Shown here piece after piece: positions 54,002 to 64,000 of a stretch of 64,000 bases of DNA; within the stretch, counting starts at the first letter, position 1; the number at the start of each line of letters is the position of its first letter. Below the pieces are notes generated by a model, which was not told the origin of the DNA, made no database searches, and saw only the letters and a list, made by a program, of their open reading frames with translations. The stretch is from contig JAWHQI010000202.1 of NCBI GenBank assembly GCA_033032865.1, positions 3,906,001 through 3,970,000 on the forward strand, written 5' to 3'. Source of the stretch: Dactylorhiza incarnata (lineage: Eukaryota; Streptophyta; Magnoliopsida; Asparagales; Orchidaceae). The translations under genes and the position numbers were made by a program.

Positions 54002-54970
54002 CTAGCGCATACCTGTCACCACATCGTTTTGTTTTATGGCCTCCTGCTGGCCAATATTGTACACTCTAGGTTGGGATGGAGTAGCATGGGATGCGGCTGA
54101 CTCTGCCGCCTTCCCTTTCTCTGCCGCGTAAGCTGCAGCCGCCTTCTTGCCTCCACGACAGTCTCGGGCCATATGACTCGGCTTACCACAGTTAAAATAG
54201 ATGAGTGGGCCTCTCCCAGTCGTCACACCCAAAGCCGCAGATTGAGCTGACCCAGAAGGTCGCGCTCTGCTCCTCCATCTGCCTCGCCCAAACTTCGCAG
54301 AACTCGGTGCTTTGTATTCTGGCTTTACCACTGCTAACTCTTTCCTTCTCTAGGACCGCTTCATATCCTTTTCTAAGGAACGATCCATATTGACCAGGGT
54401 CATAAACCCCTATGTCATTGCCCCCGACAGAAGGAACAGCAACTCTTCTCGCAAACCTTCATAGAACCGATTGGTCTTCCAAGCTTCATCGGCAAAGGTC
54501 GCTCCTGCGTATCGCCCCAACCGAGTAAACTCATGCAGGTAATCATCAATCATACGATCTCCTTGAGTCAGACGGTTGAACTGGTTCTCCATTTTGATTT
54601 GCTGAGCAGGTGGGAGATACCGCGCCAAGAACAATCTCGAAAACTCATCAAACGAGATGTCCACCAGCTGCCTTCCTGCTAGGTGATGCAGCTCTATCTC
54701 ATCCCACCACAACTGCACCTCCTCATCAAGTAGGAAGGTTGCCAAAGTAACCTTCTGGCATTCCTCCGTATCAGTGGCCTTCAAGGTCTTGCGCACCCTT
54801 GATAGCCAATCCTCAGCTTGCGTCGGGGTTCCTGCCCCCATGAACGTAGGAGGATGGAAACTCAGAAAGTACTGCAGTTGTTGGTCCGGAGCTCTTCGTT
54901 CCCTCACCGGCATTGGCCTTTCAACCGCAGGTTCAACTGCCACAACCGGCACTGGAGCCACTCCAGGAGT
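54002..54970 (-). pseudogene. Chromovirus gag with a damaged zinc knuckle
   Basis: 54410-54961 is the gag core: LQYFLSFHPPTFMGAGTPTQ, AEDWLSRVRKTLKATDTEE, WWDEIELHHL, FSRLFLARYLPPAQQIKMEN and DDYLHEFTRLGRYAG. After stops at about 54335-54410 the next frame 54002-54331 has YFNCGKPSHMARDC: the first of the CCHC zinc ligands is tyrosine instead of cysteine. Start is ATG at 54961; broken frames extend upstream to about 55140. Confidence 0.88.
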
Positions 54971-55352
54971 AGGAGGCTATCCAGGGACATGCCCTCCAGG
55001 TTGTGCAGTGAACATAGCAAACACTGCTTCAGCTATCATCCTTACTGTCTCAGCAGAAGGAGGAGTCGGCACCACAGTTGGTGCACCGCTGGCAGTCAAA
55101 TGCGGGGGTCGAGACGGCCCCGCTCCACTCCCAGTCACCTATACATGTGCACAAAACACATTTAACGACTAAGAGATAGCATGGATAAATGAAGGAACAT
55201 AGAAGTTCCATTGCAATGCTATACACATACATGTAATTCATTTCTAAAGTGGACAATTAATGGTTATTTACATGAGTTAACGACGACGCACACACGTGCT
55301 CACCACCCCTTAAAAGAATTTGACCACGAATTCATACGAAAAGGGACCGAGA

Positions 55353-55371
55353 CCCGTAGCTGATACCAATT
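55353..55371 (-). other. Primer-binding site, initiator-Met type (variant)
   Basis: TGGTATCAGCTACGGG on the minus strand, near the LTR edge at 55372; only the first ten bases match the initiator-Met type. Confidence 0.75.
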
Positions 55372-57567
55372 TGTAACGCCCTCCCTGTTACATAGCATAG
55401 AGCAGTAGGTCCGGCCGGGACCCCACGCCATATGAAACGAACAGAAGAGCGCGTTACTTAATTATCATTAAACAGTTAATAACATACCCATCTCAGCACA
55501 CAGAGTCACACAATGGAAGCATTTAATTTCCAACGAAACCAGTTTATACATTGTCCACATTGGTAACTAGGAATGAAATACATAACAAGTTCTTTACAAG
55601 GTTTGTTTACATAATAAAGGTGGCTTCCAAACATCGGCCTTCGATAGCCAGTACAGCACACCAGCAGGGGCTTCAGCCCGCTATTTCCTACTAGCCTCGC
55701 CAGGACCTGTACAAACAAATCCACCAAGCGATGGGAAAACAAGTAACTGGTCAGCGTTAGCTGACCCGGATTTATAACGACCCCACCCCATGCTCGGGGC
55801 GGTGGTGCTCCTTCCATGCAAGCAAGAGTCAGCAACATATAAACATATATATCTGCAAACAACACCAACAGAGGCATCCAGAGCCATCCGCTTCATGCCC
55901 TCAAGGCACACTTTGGCATACTCCCCGAGTTATGCCTCCAAGCTAAGTCTTATTTCAACTTAGACAACCAATTTGCGCTAGGCCATACACACGAAGTTCC
56001 GGCACACCATCCACAAGTCATTTTTGAACTTGGACCATACTATGAGCTGCGACCGTCAAGGCTAGCACTACCTTACGGTTTCTAATCCAAAATTCCCTCA
56101 GTGTACCCGGAGGAGCGACCTCATCACTGACTGGCTATGGAACGGGTTCGGTTTAGCCTGTGCCCGCACTCATAAATGTCAGAATTCAACTATGCCTGAC
56201 ACGGGTTTGGCTTCCCCTTGTGCCTGTCTAACTGTAACCATACGGGGTCACACAATCTGCTCACCTGGAGCTACCGCCAGCATTAACTCTAACACCCGGC
56301 GTTAGTAACAGAACCTAGTTCCGCTCACTTTTCTCAGGTACTTTCTGGGAAACACCTCCAGATCAATTTGCTGTACAACAGAGTACAAGAACCCGAAACG
56401 CAACATATACACAGAGTCTTCTCCGGCATGCTACAAGCAATAAACATCACCAATCCGGACCAACCTGTCCAGATGGGCTTCACACAGCATGCCTATTTCT
56501 ATACTACCATTTCGAACTCTATATGCAAATTTTTGTGGGGATAACATCAACCCATCGGAAGATCCGATCTACTAATTAGTAGAAGTCTTCCAAAATCATG
56601 CAAATCAAAGGACATACATGTCCAAGGATTAGGGAGGAGAATCGTTACCCTCGGCGCTCGTTTCGGTGCCATAGATCTGAGAGGAACTCGACTGGACTCT
56701 TTTGAAACAGCTTCTTCTCCACTAGACCGACGATGGCAACCATGCAAGCAAACTCCTCCATGGATTTGTCCTCAACACAACAAAAGGCTTGCCCAAAAAG
56801 ACCTCCTTCCTTCAGAAATCATAAGTTCTCTGCCTTTGGAACGAGCTTGGAATCAGAAAGTAGAAGGGAAACTGGATTTGGCTGCCTTTTATAATTTCTT
56901 AGCTAACGCTGGTGTTAGCACCTAATGCCGGGCGTTAGCCCTTATATCAGTGGCTGAGTTTATCCACAGCCGCTTAAGAACTTTTCGACTGCGTTCGATG
57001 AATGACGAACTCTTTGAAGCTGCGTTCGACGAACTGCCTAAAGCTTGCGTTCGACGAACGGCTAGCTGCGTTCGATGAATGGCTAGAAAGCTGCGTTCGA
57101 CGAACGGCTGACTGCATTCAACGAACAGCTAGAAAGCTACGTTCGACGATCTCATCAAAGCTGCGTTCAACGAACTGCCTGGCTTTCGACGAACAACCTG
57201 GCATTCATCGATCAGCGTTCTTATCTCGACGTCACAACGGCATGTTCATCGCACGACGTTCTTATCTCGAAGTCTCAACGGCACGTTCGTCGCACGGCAT
57301 TCGACGAACGGCCTGGCGTTCATCGAACGGCCTTGCGTTCGATGAATGGCTTTGAGTTCGTCGAACGGGCGTTCGACGAATAGCCGAGAAATGACATTTC
57401 TTCTTCCCGAGAAATGGCATTTCCTGCCCTTTCCTTTTCTCGAGAAATGGCATTTCCTGCCCTTTTGATTTCTCAAGAAATGTAATTTCCGCCTTTTGAT
57501 TTCTCGAGAAATGTAATTTTGTCCTTTCGATTTCTCGAGAACTTGCACTGGAAATTGAGGTGTTACA
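55372..57567 (-). repeat. 5' LTR of the chromovirus
   Basis: 2196 bp, TGTAACGCCCTCCC to GAGGTGTTACA. Same layout as 48249-50496, with TATA at 56886-56893, the palindrome array at 56990-57390 and TTTCTCGAGAAA repeats at 57385-57541. Confidence 0.92.
56990..57390. repeat. GTTCGACGAAC palindrome array (second LTR)
   Basis: Around fifteen copies; unit order largely follows 49900-50310, but with different substitutions and a duplicated segment (TTCTTATCTCGA.. near 57210-57290). Confidence 0.9.
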
Positions 57568-59105
57568 TAGGGATTTTGGGCAAATCCACCCCCACATCAC
57601 CCCAACTCACTCATGGAGGTGTTTTAGGTGATCCTAAACTAGTGGCCAATGTTTCACATCATGTTGATGAGTTTTGACCACAATACCCCAAGATGAACAC
57701 CATACCCTGATTTTGACCTAGTTTGACCCATCTTGGGTTAACAAATTACCCAACTTAATTAGTGCCAATTGGGCTGTAATTTTTACCAGGGTCATATAAT
57801 AACCCTAAGGAGCACCCACCAAAACTTAGAGGGGATTGGGGGTCATTAGAACCATTAATTAATTAATATTTGAATTATGAAATTATTACAAAAACCTTAG
57901 AAAAATGTTCTCCTAAAATTCCTATCTTTTGATATGATAAGGGGGTTGATATAAGTAGCATAGGTTTCAATTTCAAGTCAATCCCATGACCAAATCAAAT
58001 GATATTCAAGGAATGGTGGCTGCCCTACCCTAGGGACCAGTCCTACCAAAATGGCTCTACATGGGGTTACATTGCCCCTATTGACCTGAAACAAATTTTC
58101 ATTTAATCTACACACCAAGGGCTACAAAGTTTATGTTGGATACTTTTTCAATTGAGGGGCTCTACTATTTTTAATAATTAAAAGAAAACACTGCTCAAAG
58201 TGTGACGTAAAAACATATTATCACATAATATAAACATTTGATCTCTGCATGAATCTTGCGCAGATCTGCGGCTGCTGGTTTTCTTCTTCCTTCAGCCAAA
58301 GGCTGAGATGCTCCCGTCCTGGGCTCACTTCCTCCTCACTTTCCCGGCCACCTGAGCGCCACCCTGGTCGACCAATGCCACCACCCCCTTCGTGGAGGTG
58401 GTGGCCGGCGATTAGAGGTGGTTGGCCGGCCGGAGGTGGCCGGAGTGAGGGGATTTTGCGGAGGAAAGAGGGCTCAAAATGAGTCCTCTTGGAAGCGCGA
58501 TCTGAGCCCAATTGGGCTCGAATCAATCCCCGAATCATTAGAGGATCTAGCACTAGAGGAGAGGAAGGGGATCAGACCTATGTGGGGGCTTAGTGGCACG
58601 TATTCCGGCGAGTCACCATTGTCGGTGGTGGATCATTTGGTGCCATGCCGATATAGGCCTCCTCTGCACAATTCTCACTGAAAGGTTGGGGTGTTTTCTT
58701 CCTCTCTGATCACTGAAGGTAATGGGGGTTCCAATTTTGAGCATGGGTGGCTTTATTCCTGAAAGCAATTAATGGCCATTACTAGGATTTCAGTTACACT
58801 TGGGGGGAGGGGGGGGGGGGATGAATTGGCAATCAATTAGGCTGGGAAGAAGCTGAAAACTTCTCCTCTCCCCAAGGAGAGATGAATGGTGCCATCAATT
58901 GCTCAGATTGGGGGTTTCTTCTTCCTCCCCAATAACTCCCCTCTCTTTCTCTCTCTCTTCCAAATTAGGCTCTCTCTCTCCTAGCTGACTGTCTTCAAAT
59001 TGAATGGCCCACTCAGCAGCATTCGATCCCCATTAGGTGGTGGACAACATCAATTAGGTCTAGCTCAAGTGCGTTGGGTTCAATTTGGGTAAAGTAGGTC
59101 ATTTT
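57568..59105. other. Non-coding DNA, partly the start of the long Ty3 LTR
   Basis: Nothing coding is recognised. 57573 to about 58071 probably continues the long minus-strand LTR (a TGTAACCCCATG start on the minus strand at 58071). 58250-58700 is GC-richer with a GGTGG/CCACC hairpin at about 58375-58410. A G-rich tract is at 58801-58820. Pyrimidine-rich repeats lie at 58935-58985. Confidence 0.45.
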
Positions 59106-60086
59106 TGTTGGACATGTGTGTCACATCCCTTTGTTTGAGAATAACAAATCCCTAATTTTATTTGATCTTGCTTGTCGTGTGTTTATAGTGTGCAGGAACT
59201 ATATGTGCGATACTCCACATGTAGAAAGCAGCTTCGAACCAACAAATTGAACTAGAGCACTACCACCAACGCTACCACTACCGCCAGCGCTACCACTACC
59301 GCCTAGCGCTATCACTACCGCCTGGCACTATCTAAAGTTCGTGCAAAGCGCCGCGCCACCGACGGTTTCGCAACCGCTCCAAACGAGCGCTACCTCCAGC
59401 GTTAGTGCTACCGCCAGCGCTATCTCAAGTTCGTGCACAGCGCCACGCCTCCGACGGTTGTGCAACTGCTCCACACGAACGCTACCGCAGGCGCTAGGAG
59501 CTATCAGAGGCGCTATCTTCAAGTTTTATAAATTGATGGGCTCTCTCTCGTTTCGGTGAGAGATTCTAGAGAGATTAATTGTGCCAAGTTTCCAGAGCTG
59601 TTACTCTCCCGAAAGCTCATCTCCCACTCAAAGCCAAAGAAGATTTCTGGAGAAGGAAGGCCCCACGCTGCATCCGAAGAACGATCGCTTCAACCTCGCT
59701 TGTGCTACAGCGAACCTTCATCCTCAACTTCAGAAATCTCATAGAGGAAGTTCTTGTTTATTTGCTTTATTTCATTATTGTAATTTTTGTAGTAGAATTC
59801 GGCTTGTGTTGGCGACTAGGTCCTTGAGCGGCTTAGGGGGTAATTCGCCGCGTGAGTTGGCGACTAGGTCTAGGAGATTAGATCTAGGGGGTGCTCGAGG
59901 CTATATCTGGGGAAGGATTGGCTAGAGTGGCTTGAGGCCATATCCGGGGAAGGATTGGCTAAAGCCATCCGGTTTGTGGGGATACAAGTCGGGGTAGAAA
60001 AGGATAATTTATTTTACTTTGTATGCCTCCGATTTCTAGCGATATTGAAATCAAATTTATGTAAACACCTTTTTATATAATATAAT
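59106..60086 (+). repeat. LTR fragment related to the copia LTR at 21470
   Basis: Begins TGTTGGACATGTG; shares TTTGAGAATAACAAATCC, GATCGCTTCAACCTCGCTT and CTACAGCGA with 21470-22260. U3 holds a cluster of CTACCACTACCGCCAGCGCT-type repeats at 59262-59515, followed by a TATA-like TTTATAAATTG (59525-59535). It stops at 60086, where the Tat LTR starts. Confidence 0.75.
59262..59515. repeat. GCTACCACTACCGCCAGCGC repeats
   Basis: At least eight copies of CTACCGCCAGCGCTA or variants in 250 bp directly upstream of the TATA-like box. Confidence 0.85.
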
Positions 60087-60764
60087 TGTACAACCCGTAT
60101 TCGCCGAGTGGGCCCATCAAGCCAACTGGCGAGACCTGGGTCAGCCAGATCATTCGCCCCGGCTAGGAGGAGGAAGTACCCCCGGTTTGGTAAGGGTAAG
60201 GTGCAGAAGAGAAGGAGCTAGGCGAGTGGTGCTCTCACGGACCACTCGCCCGGAAGCATGGGCACTCGCCCAGCTAGGCGGGTGCCCAGCGAGTGGTGCC
60301 CTCACGGACCACTCGCCCAGGATGATTTGAGGGGGAATTGACCCTAATACCCCTAGTGGGCTGCAAATAGCCCTTCGGAACAGCGGAGTTAGGCTGTTAG
60401 CAGACCAATTTGGGGTGCTGTTAGTAAAATTAAAAGGCGGATTCATGTTATTTGCAGACCAGCCTAGAAAAATCTATAAATAGACCCTTAGGGGCACCTT
60501 GGAGGAGATCCGATTTTAGAGAATCCTCTCCTCCAGGCTAGTTTTTGGTCGGCTGCTAGTGCCCTCCAAGGTGCCCGGTTGAGCTCTGGTTTGGGAGGGG
60601 AAGCTCTCTAAGATCTTCCGGGTGTGTGGCGGGACCTCCTCGCTTCAGCCTTGGGTCTATTCACATTCTCACATCCACCGTCAAGAGAGTCTAGTGAGGG
60701 AGAAGTAAGCATCGACTACACCCCAGTGGGTCCGAACTCAAGAGACCTGTTGCAGGTTTCAACA
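60087..60764 (+). repeat. 5' LTR of the Tat-type element
   Basis: 678 bp, TGTACAACCCGTATTCGCCG to TTTCAACA. U3 has a cluster of ACTCGCC(C) motifs, including two copies of CTCACGGACCACTCGCCC (60234-60251, 60300-60318), around a GGGCACTCGCCC..GGCGGGTGCCC palindrome at about 60260-60290. A TATA box TATAAATAG is at 60475-60483. Confidence 0.8.
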
Positions 60765-60785
60765 TTTTTGGTGCTGTGAGCGTGG
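60765..60785 (+). other. Primer-binding site, degenerate
   Basis: TTTTTGGTGCTGTGAGCGTGG follows the LTR. It resembles the TTGGCGCCGT-type start used by Tat elements, with changes. Confidence 0.5.
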
Positions 60786-60795
60786 ACCGTAGCCG

Positions 60796-62568
60796 GTGAA
60801 GGAAAATCATGAATTAGGTTCGATGACAGGAGATGGCGGGAATGGTTCAGACTCAGGCCACTCGCAGCCACCCGCGACAGGGGAATGGCTGGAGATGTTT
60901 GAGAAGTTCAAGCGAGAGGTCCTGCAGACAGTTCTCGCAGCAAGGAGCGAGTGCGAGACCCCGGCGGTCCCCGTGGTTCCACCCCTGCAGATCGGTGAGA
61001 ACGCACCAGGGCAGCGGCCGGGGAAGGAAGTGCCAGCAGAAGGAAGTGCGCGAGATCTCCCGGGGCGGCAGCTGTTCAGCAGTCCGGCGAGTGCTGAGGT
61101 GTGCGAGCTGGGTCCGCGCGAGAAGACCACTCGCCGAGCAGGGGAAGGAAGCCCCTTTTGCGAGATGATCCTCTCGGCCCCAGTGCCAGAGGGGTTTCGT
61201 GGGCCGGAGATGTCCTACTACACCGGCAAGGAGGATCCGGTCGTGCACCTGCAGTGGTTTGAGGACATGACCTCAATCCTTCCCATGTCGGATGCTTTTC
61301 AATGCCGACTCTTCGCAACCACCCTGAAGGAGAAAGCAAGGGACTGGTTCCACCAGCTTTCCGCGTGTTCCATCTACACATTTGATGATCTGCGCCGAGG
61401 CTTTCGGCTGCGCTTCTCGACGTCAAAAAAGAGGAAGAAGGATGCGGAGGCTCTCTTCAAGATCAGGCAGAGGGAGGGAGAGTCACTGGCACATTACGTG
61501 GATAGGTTCTAGGAGGAGATACACCTCGTGCAGGAGGTGACGGGATTCGCCCTCCAGTTGGCGTTCATCGTAGGGTTGCGAGACGGGTTCTTCAAGATGG
61601 ACCTGAAAAGAAGACCTCCCTCATCCTTTGAAGAATTGATGGAGCGAGCAGCAGAAGAGATTGAAGGGGAGGCGGCCAACCCGGAGTTCTACAGGAGGTT
61701 GGCAAAGATGAGCGAGCCTGAGGTGAGGCAGCAAGAAGGAAGAAGGCGAGATGAACCCAGGGGTCAGGGGTTCGAAAGACCGCCTCGGAATTGGAGGAAT
61801 CAAGAGCCCAACAACAGGTTGGGCTGGAGACATCAGGAAGGACCGGCGAGAGGTCAGGAAGAAGGATACCAAGGAAGAGAAGCGGGAGGAATGAATCTGG
61901 GGTGGAAGCAGGGTCCCAGACCCCCTCACCCCCCAAGGGAACAAGCTATGGCAGTAGGCCGGGGAAGAGGAGCCAGAGGAGCAAGAGGAGGAAGAGGAAG
62001 AGCAGGGAGAGGGGGCAGGCTGGCGTTGCCTTATTGTGACTTTCATCAGGAAGAAGGTCACGCGACCGCCACCTGCCCAGAGTTCTTGGAGATGAGAGAG
62101 AGAGGTCAGCCACGGCGGCAGCAGGCCAGGATCGAGGAAATGCTCCTGGAGGCGGAAGAAGACCGATGCGAGGACAGGGCGGATTCAGGAACCAGGGGAG
62201 CAATCGGGGTGATTCATGGAGGGGTTGGAATAGAGGCCTCTCGCAAGTGGAGCTTCCAGGCGATGTTCCGAAGGGACGTCGCGTCGACTTCCCAGACCCC
62301 ACCCCTCTCGGAGAAGCTCACCTTCTCCTCGGAAGACATGCCAGATTATGAAGATCCATTCTGCGACGCCCTGGTGATTCAGACAGCAATTGAAAATTTC
62401 ACGGTCTCTCGGATCCTAGTGGATAACGGGAGCTCAGTGAACGTGATCTTCAAGAAGGCCTTCGACGCAATGGAGGTGGAAAAGAAGAGGGTGCAGGCCT
62501 CCGACGGACCGCTGTTTGGTTTCTCAGAGAGCGGAAGGAGGTCGGGGGAGGTGTTGGTCTCCAGGTGA
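60796..62568 (+). pseudogene. Tat gag and protease with one internal stop
   Basis: From 60796 (the first frame codon; the first ATG is 60809) to a TAG at 61510-61512, then the same frame to 62568. Domains: acidic/Pro-rich N-terminus; gag core (DPVVHLQWFEDMTSIL, LFATTLKEKARDWFHQL, FDDLRRGFRLRF, GESLAHYVDRF then stop, AFIVGLRDGFFK); a long R/G/E-rich linker; zinc region YCDFHQEEGHATATCPEF; protease IQTAIENFTVSRILVDNGSS and NVIFKKAF, where DNGSS is the Tat active site. A frameshift at about 62540-62565 leads to the next frame. Confidence 0.88.
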
Positions 62569-64000
62569 CGCTAGGAGGAGTCCCAAGAAACTGCCGGTTC
62601 GTCATTGTGGACGCTCCGAGCAGCTATAATGCCATTTTCGGACGACCCCTCATCAGCGCCTTCCGGTGCGTGCCCTCATCGTACCATCAGTGCTTAAAGC
62701 TCCATAGTGGAGGAGTCCAGGTCCGCGTCCGAGGAGATGCTAAGGTGGCGAGGCAGTGCTATGTGACTGCCGTCAACACCATTTCTTGGATGGCGGATGC
62801 CGAGAAGATGGATGAAGAGATGGCGAGGACGGAGGGGCCAGGAGAAGAAGTGGAGAAGAGAGAAGTAGGGGGAGAGGGCGATGCCCGAGAGGAGAATATG
62901 GAGGTCACTCGTGAGGAGCAGGAGGTCGAGTTATTGGAGGTCGCTCAGGAGGAGCAGTAAGTCGAGCAGGTGGAGGCAGAAGGAGTCGCAGAGGAAGAGG
63001 CCCGGATAGAAGGGAGAAAAGCAAAGGGCCAATGGGAAGAGCCAGCCCGACTCGAGGCGGCAGAAGAGGTGGTGGAGATGGAGGTCCTCACCCAGGAGGG
63101 AAGGGTGAAAGAGGTGCGAATCAGCGGGGGTCTCGGCCCGGAGGACAGGGTGAAGATGCTGGAGTGCATCCAGAGGAATGTGGATGTCTTCGCATGGAGC
63201 GCAGCTGATATGCCAGGAATCGAGGCGGGCGTGGCTTGCCATCGTCTCAACCTCGGCCCGGAAGCCCGTCCCATCCGTCAGAAGAGGAGGACCTTCGCCA
63301 GCAAGCTCGAAGGACCCATCCGCGAGGAGGTGGCAAAACTCCTCGAAGCAGGTTTTGTATCGGAGATCCAGTATCCAGGCTGGGTCTCCAATGTCGTAAT
63401 GGTAAAAAAGGCCGATGGCCGCTGGCGCATGTGTGTGGATTTTTCATTATTAAATAAGTCCTGCCCTAAGGATTGCTATCCCTTGCCTCAGATCGACGCG
63501 CTGGTTGACTCAGCCGTCGGTTTTTCTGTGATGAGTTTTTTGGATGCTTTTTCAGGTTATCACCAGATCAGGATGCACCCCCCAGACGTCAAAGACGTCT
63601 CGTTCATCACCAGGGAGGGATGCTACTGCTATAAGATGATGCCCTTCAGGTTGAAAAACGCAGGAGCAACCTACCAGAAGATGATGGACCGGGTGTTTAG
63701 GGAGCAAAGGAGAAGGAACCTGGAGGTCTATGTGGATGACCTCATGGTGAAGAGCAAGTGCGTGAACTCTCACATCCAGGACCTCGAGGAGACCTTCGCC
63801 ACCCTACGCAAGTACAAGATGCGCTTGAACCCCGTGAAGTGTGTGTTCGGGGCCAGCAAGGGGAAATTCCTGGGGCACCTTCTCACCCCTTGGGGGGTAG
63901 AACCTAACCCGGACAAGGTTAAGGCCATAATGGAGCTGGGGTCGCCGCGGAACGCCAAGGAAGTTCAGCGCTTGACCGGAAGACTCGCAGGGCTAAGCAG
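62565..64000 (+). pseudogene. Tat protease end and reverse transcriptase, partial
   Basis: The frame continues the protease (VTLGGVPRNCRFVIVDAPSS, YNAIFGRPLISAF), then an E-rich linker with a TAA at 62958-62960. It remains open to the window end. The polymerase has VFAWSAADMPGI, KLLEAGFVSEIQYPGWVSNV, WRMCVDFSLLNKSCPKD, SFLDAFSGYHQI, FRLKNAGATYQKMMD, the catalytic VYVDDLMVKS and KGKFLGHLL. The catalytic aspartates are intact. RNase H and integrase lie beyond 64000. Confidence 0.9.

Larger units (their letters stand above)
48249..57567 (-). mobile_element. Chromovirus (Tekay-like Ty3) with both LTRs and chromodomain
   Basis: LTRs 48249-50496 (3') and 55372-57567 (5'). Minus-strand order is gag, protease, reverse transcriptase, RNase H, integrase, chromodomain. 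Flanks are TAAGG (48244-48248) and TAGGG (57568-57572), a target duplication with one mismatch. LTR identity is about 94-95% by eye; the 5' LTR lacks about 40 bp present at 48510-48550. All domains are present but broken by stops and frameshifts. It appears to be inserted in the long LTR of the Ty3 element on its left. Confidence 0.93.
60087..64000 (+). mobile_element. Tat-lineage Ty3 element, right side outside the window
   Basis: LTR 60087-60764, variant primer site, gag, protease and reverse transcriptase on the plus strand. The gag motif FCEMILSAPVPEGFRGPEM, zinc region YCDFHQEEGHATATCPEF and protease core DNGSSVNVIF are typical of the Tat group. It inserted into the LTR fragment that ends at 60086. 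Stops and a frameshift disable it. GC-rich compared with neighbours. Confidence 0.88.

Noticed and set aside
61592..62302. Long minus-strand open frames in the Tat gag region
   Set aside because: They are antisense shadows of the GC-rich gag linker, with low-complexity translation.

Overview
The window is plant nuclear DNA, most likely from a large-genome angiosperm. It consists almost entirely of LTR retrotransposons nested in one another, plus one CACTA DNA transposon. I see no intact host gene, no rRNA or tRNA gene and no CRISPR array. The signs of a plant are initiator-Met and Asp tRNA primer sites, Athila, Tat, chromovirus and Sirevirus-type polyproteins, and a plant kinesin-14 exon captured by the CACTA element. 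The species cannot be read from the sequence.

Layout. 1-16886: an Athila-type Ty3 element on the minus strand (5' LTR 15296-16886). Its reverse transcriptase is split by a complete Sirevirus-like Ty1/copia element on the plus strand at 1607-11957, with 5-bp target duplication and LTRs about 98% identical by eye. 16887-17843: fragment of a minus-strand LTR whose start resembles that of the Tat element at the far right. 17844-21327: a long Ty3 LTR on the plus strand with tandem repeats. 21470 to about 23930: decayed copia element (LTR, primer site, gag). 23931-27193: decayed AT-rich transposon DNA. 27194-30761: an Athila-related element without pol, using the same LTR family as the first element. 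30762-35467: minus-strand Ty3 (Tekay-like) gag-pol, cut at 30762; its 5' LTR starts at 35468. That LTR is split by a minus-strand copia element (36019-45918), whose own 5' LTR is split by a CACTA element (41552-44863). 48249-57567: a chromovirus with two LTRs, probably inserted in the same long LTR. 59106-60086: an LTR fragment related to that at 21470, cut by a Tat-lineage element (60087 to window end).

The coding regions are mostly broken by stops, frameshifts and some lost catalytic residues. The youngest elements appear to be the Sirevirus (1607-11957) and the CACTA element.

The most striking signal is not coding. In nearly every LTR family here the U3 region, upstream of a TATA-like box, holds an array of short CG-rich palindromes or tandem motifs. 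The motif differs between families, but one 14-mer (TTCGTCGAACGCAG or its complement) recurs in several unrelated elements. In the two Athila-type LTRs the palindromes are spaced about 100-113 bp apart with nearly the same intervals, and the first lies 39 bp from the TATA-like box in both. A separate module of about 90 bp occurs six times in LTRs or untranslated regions of different families.
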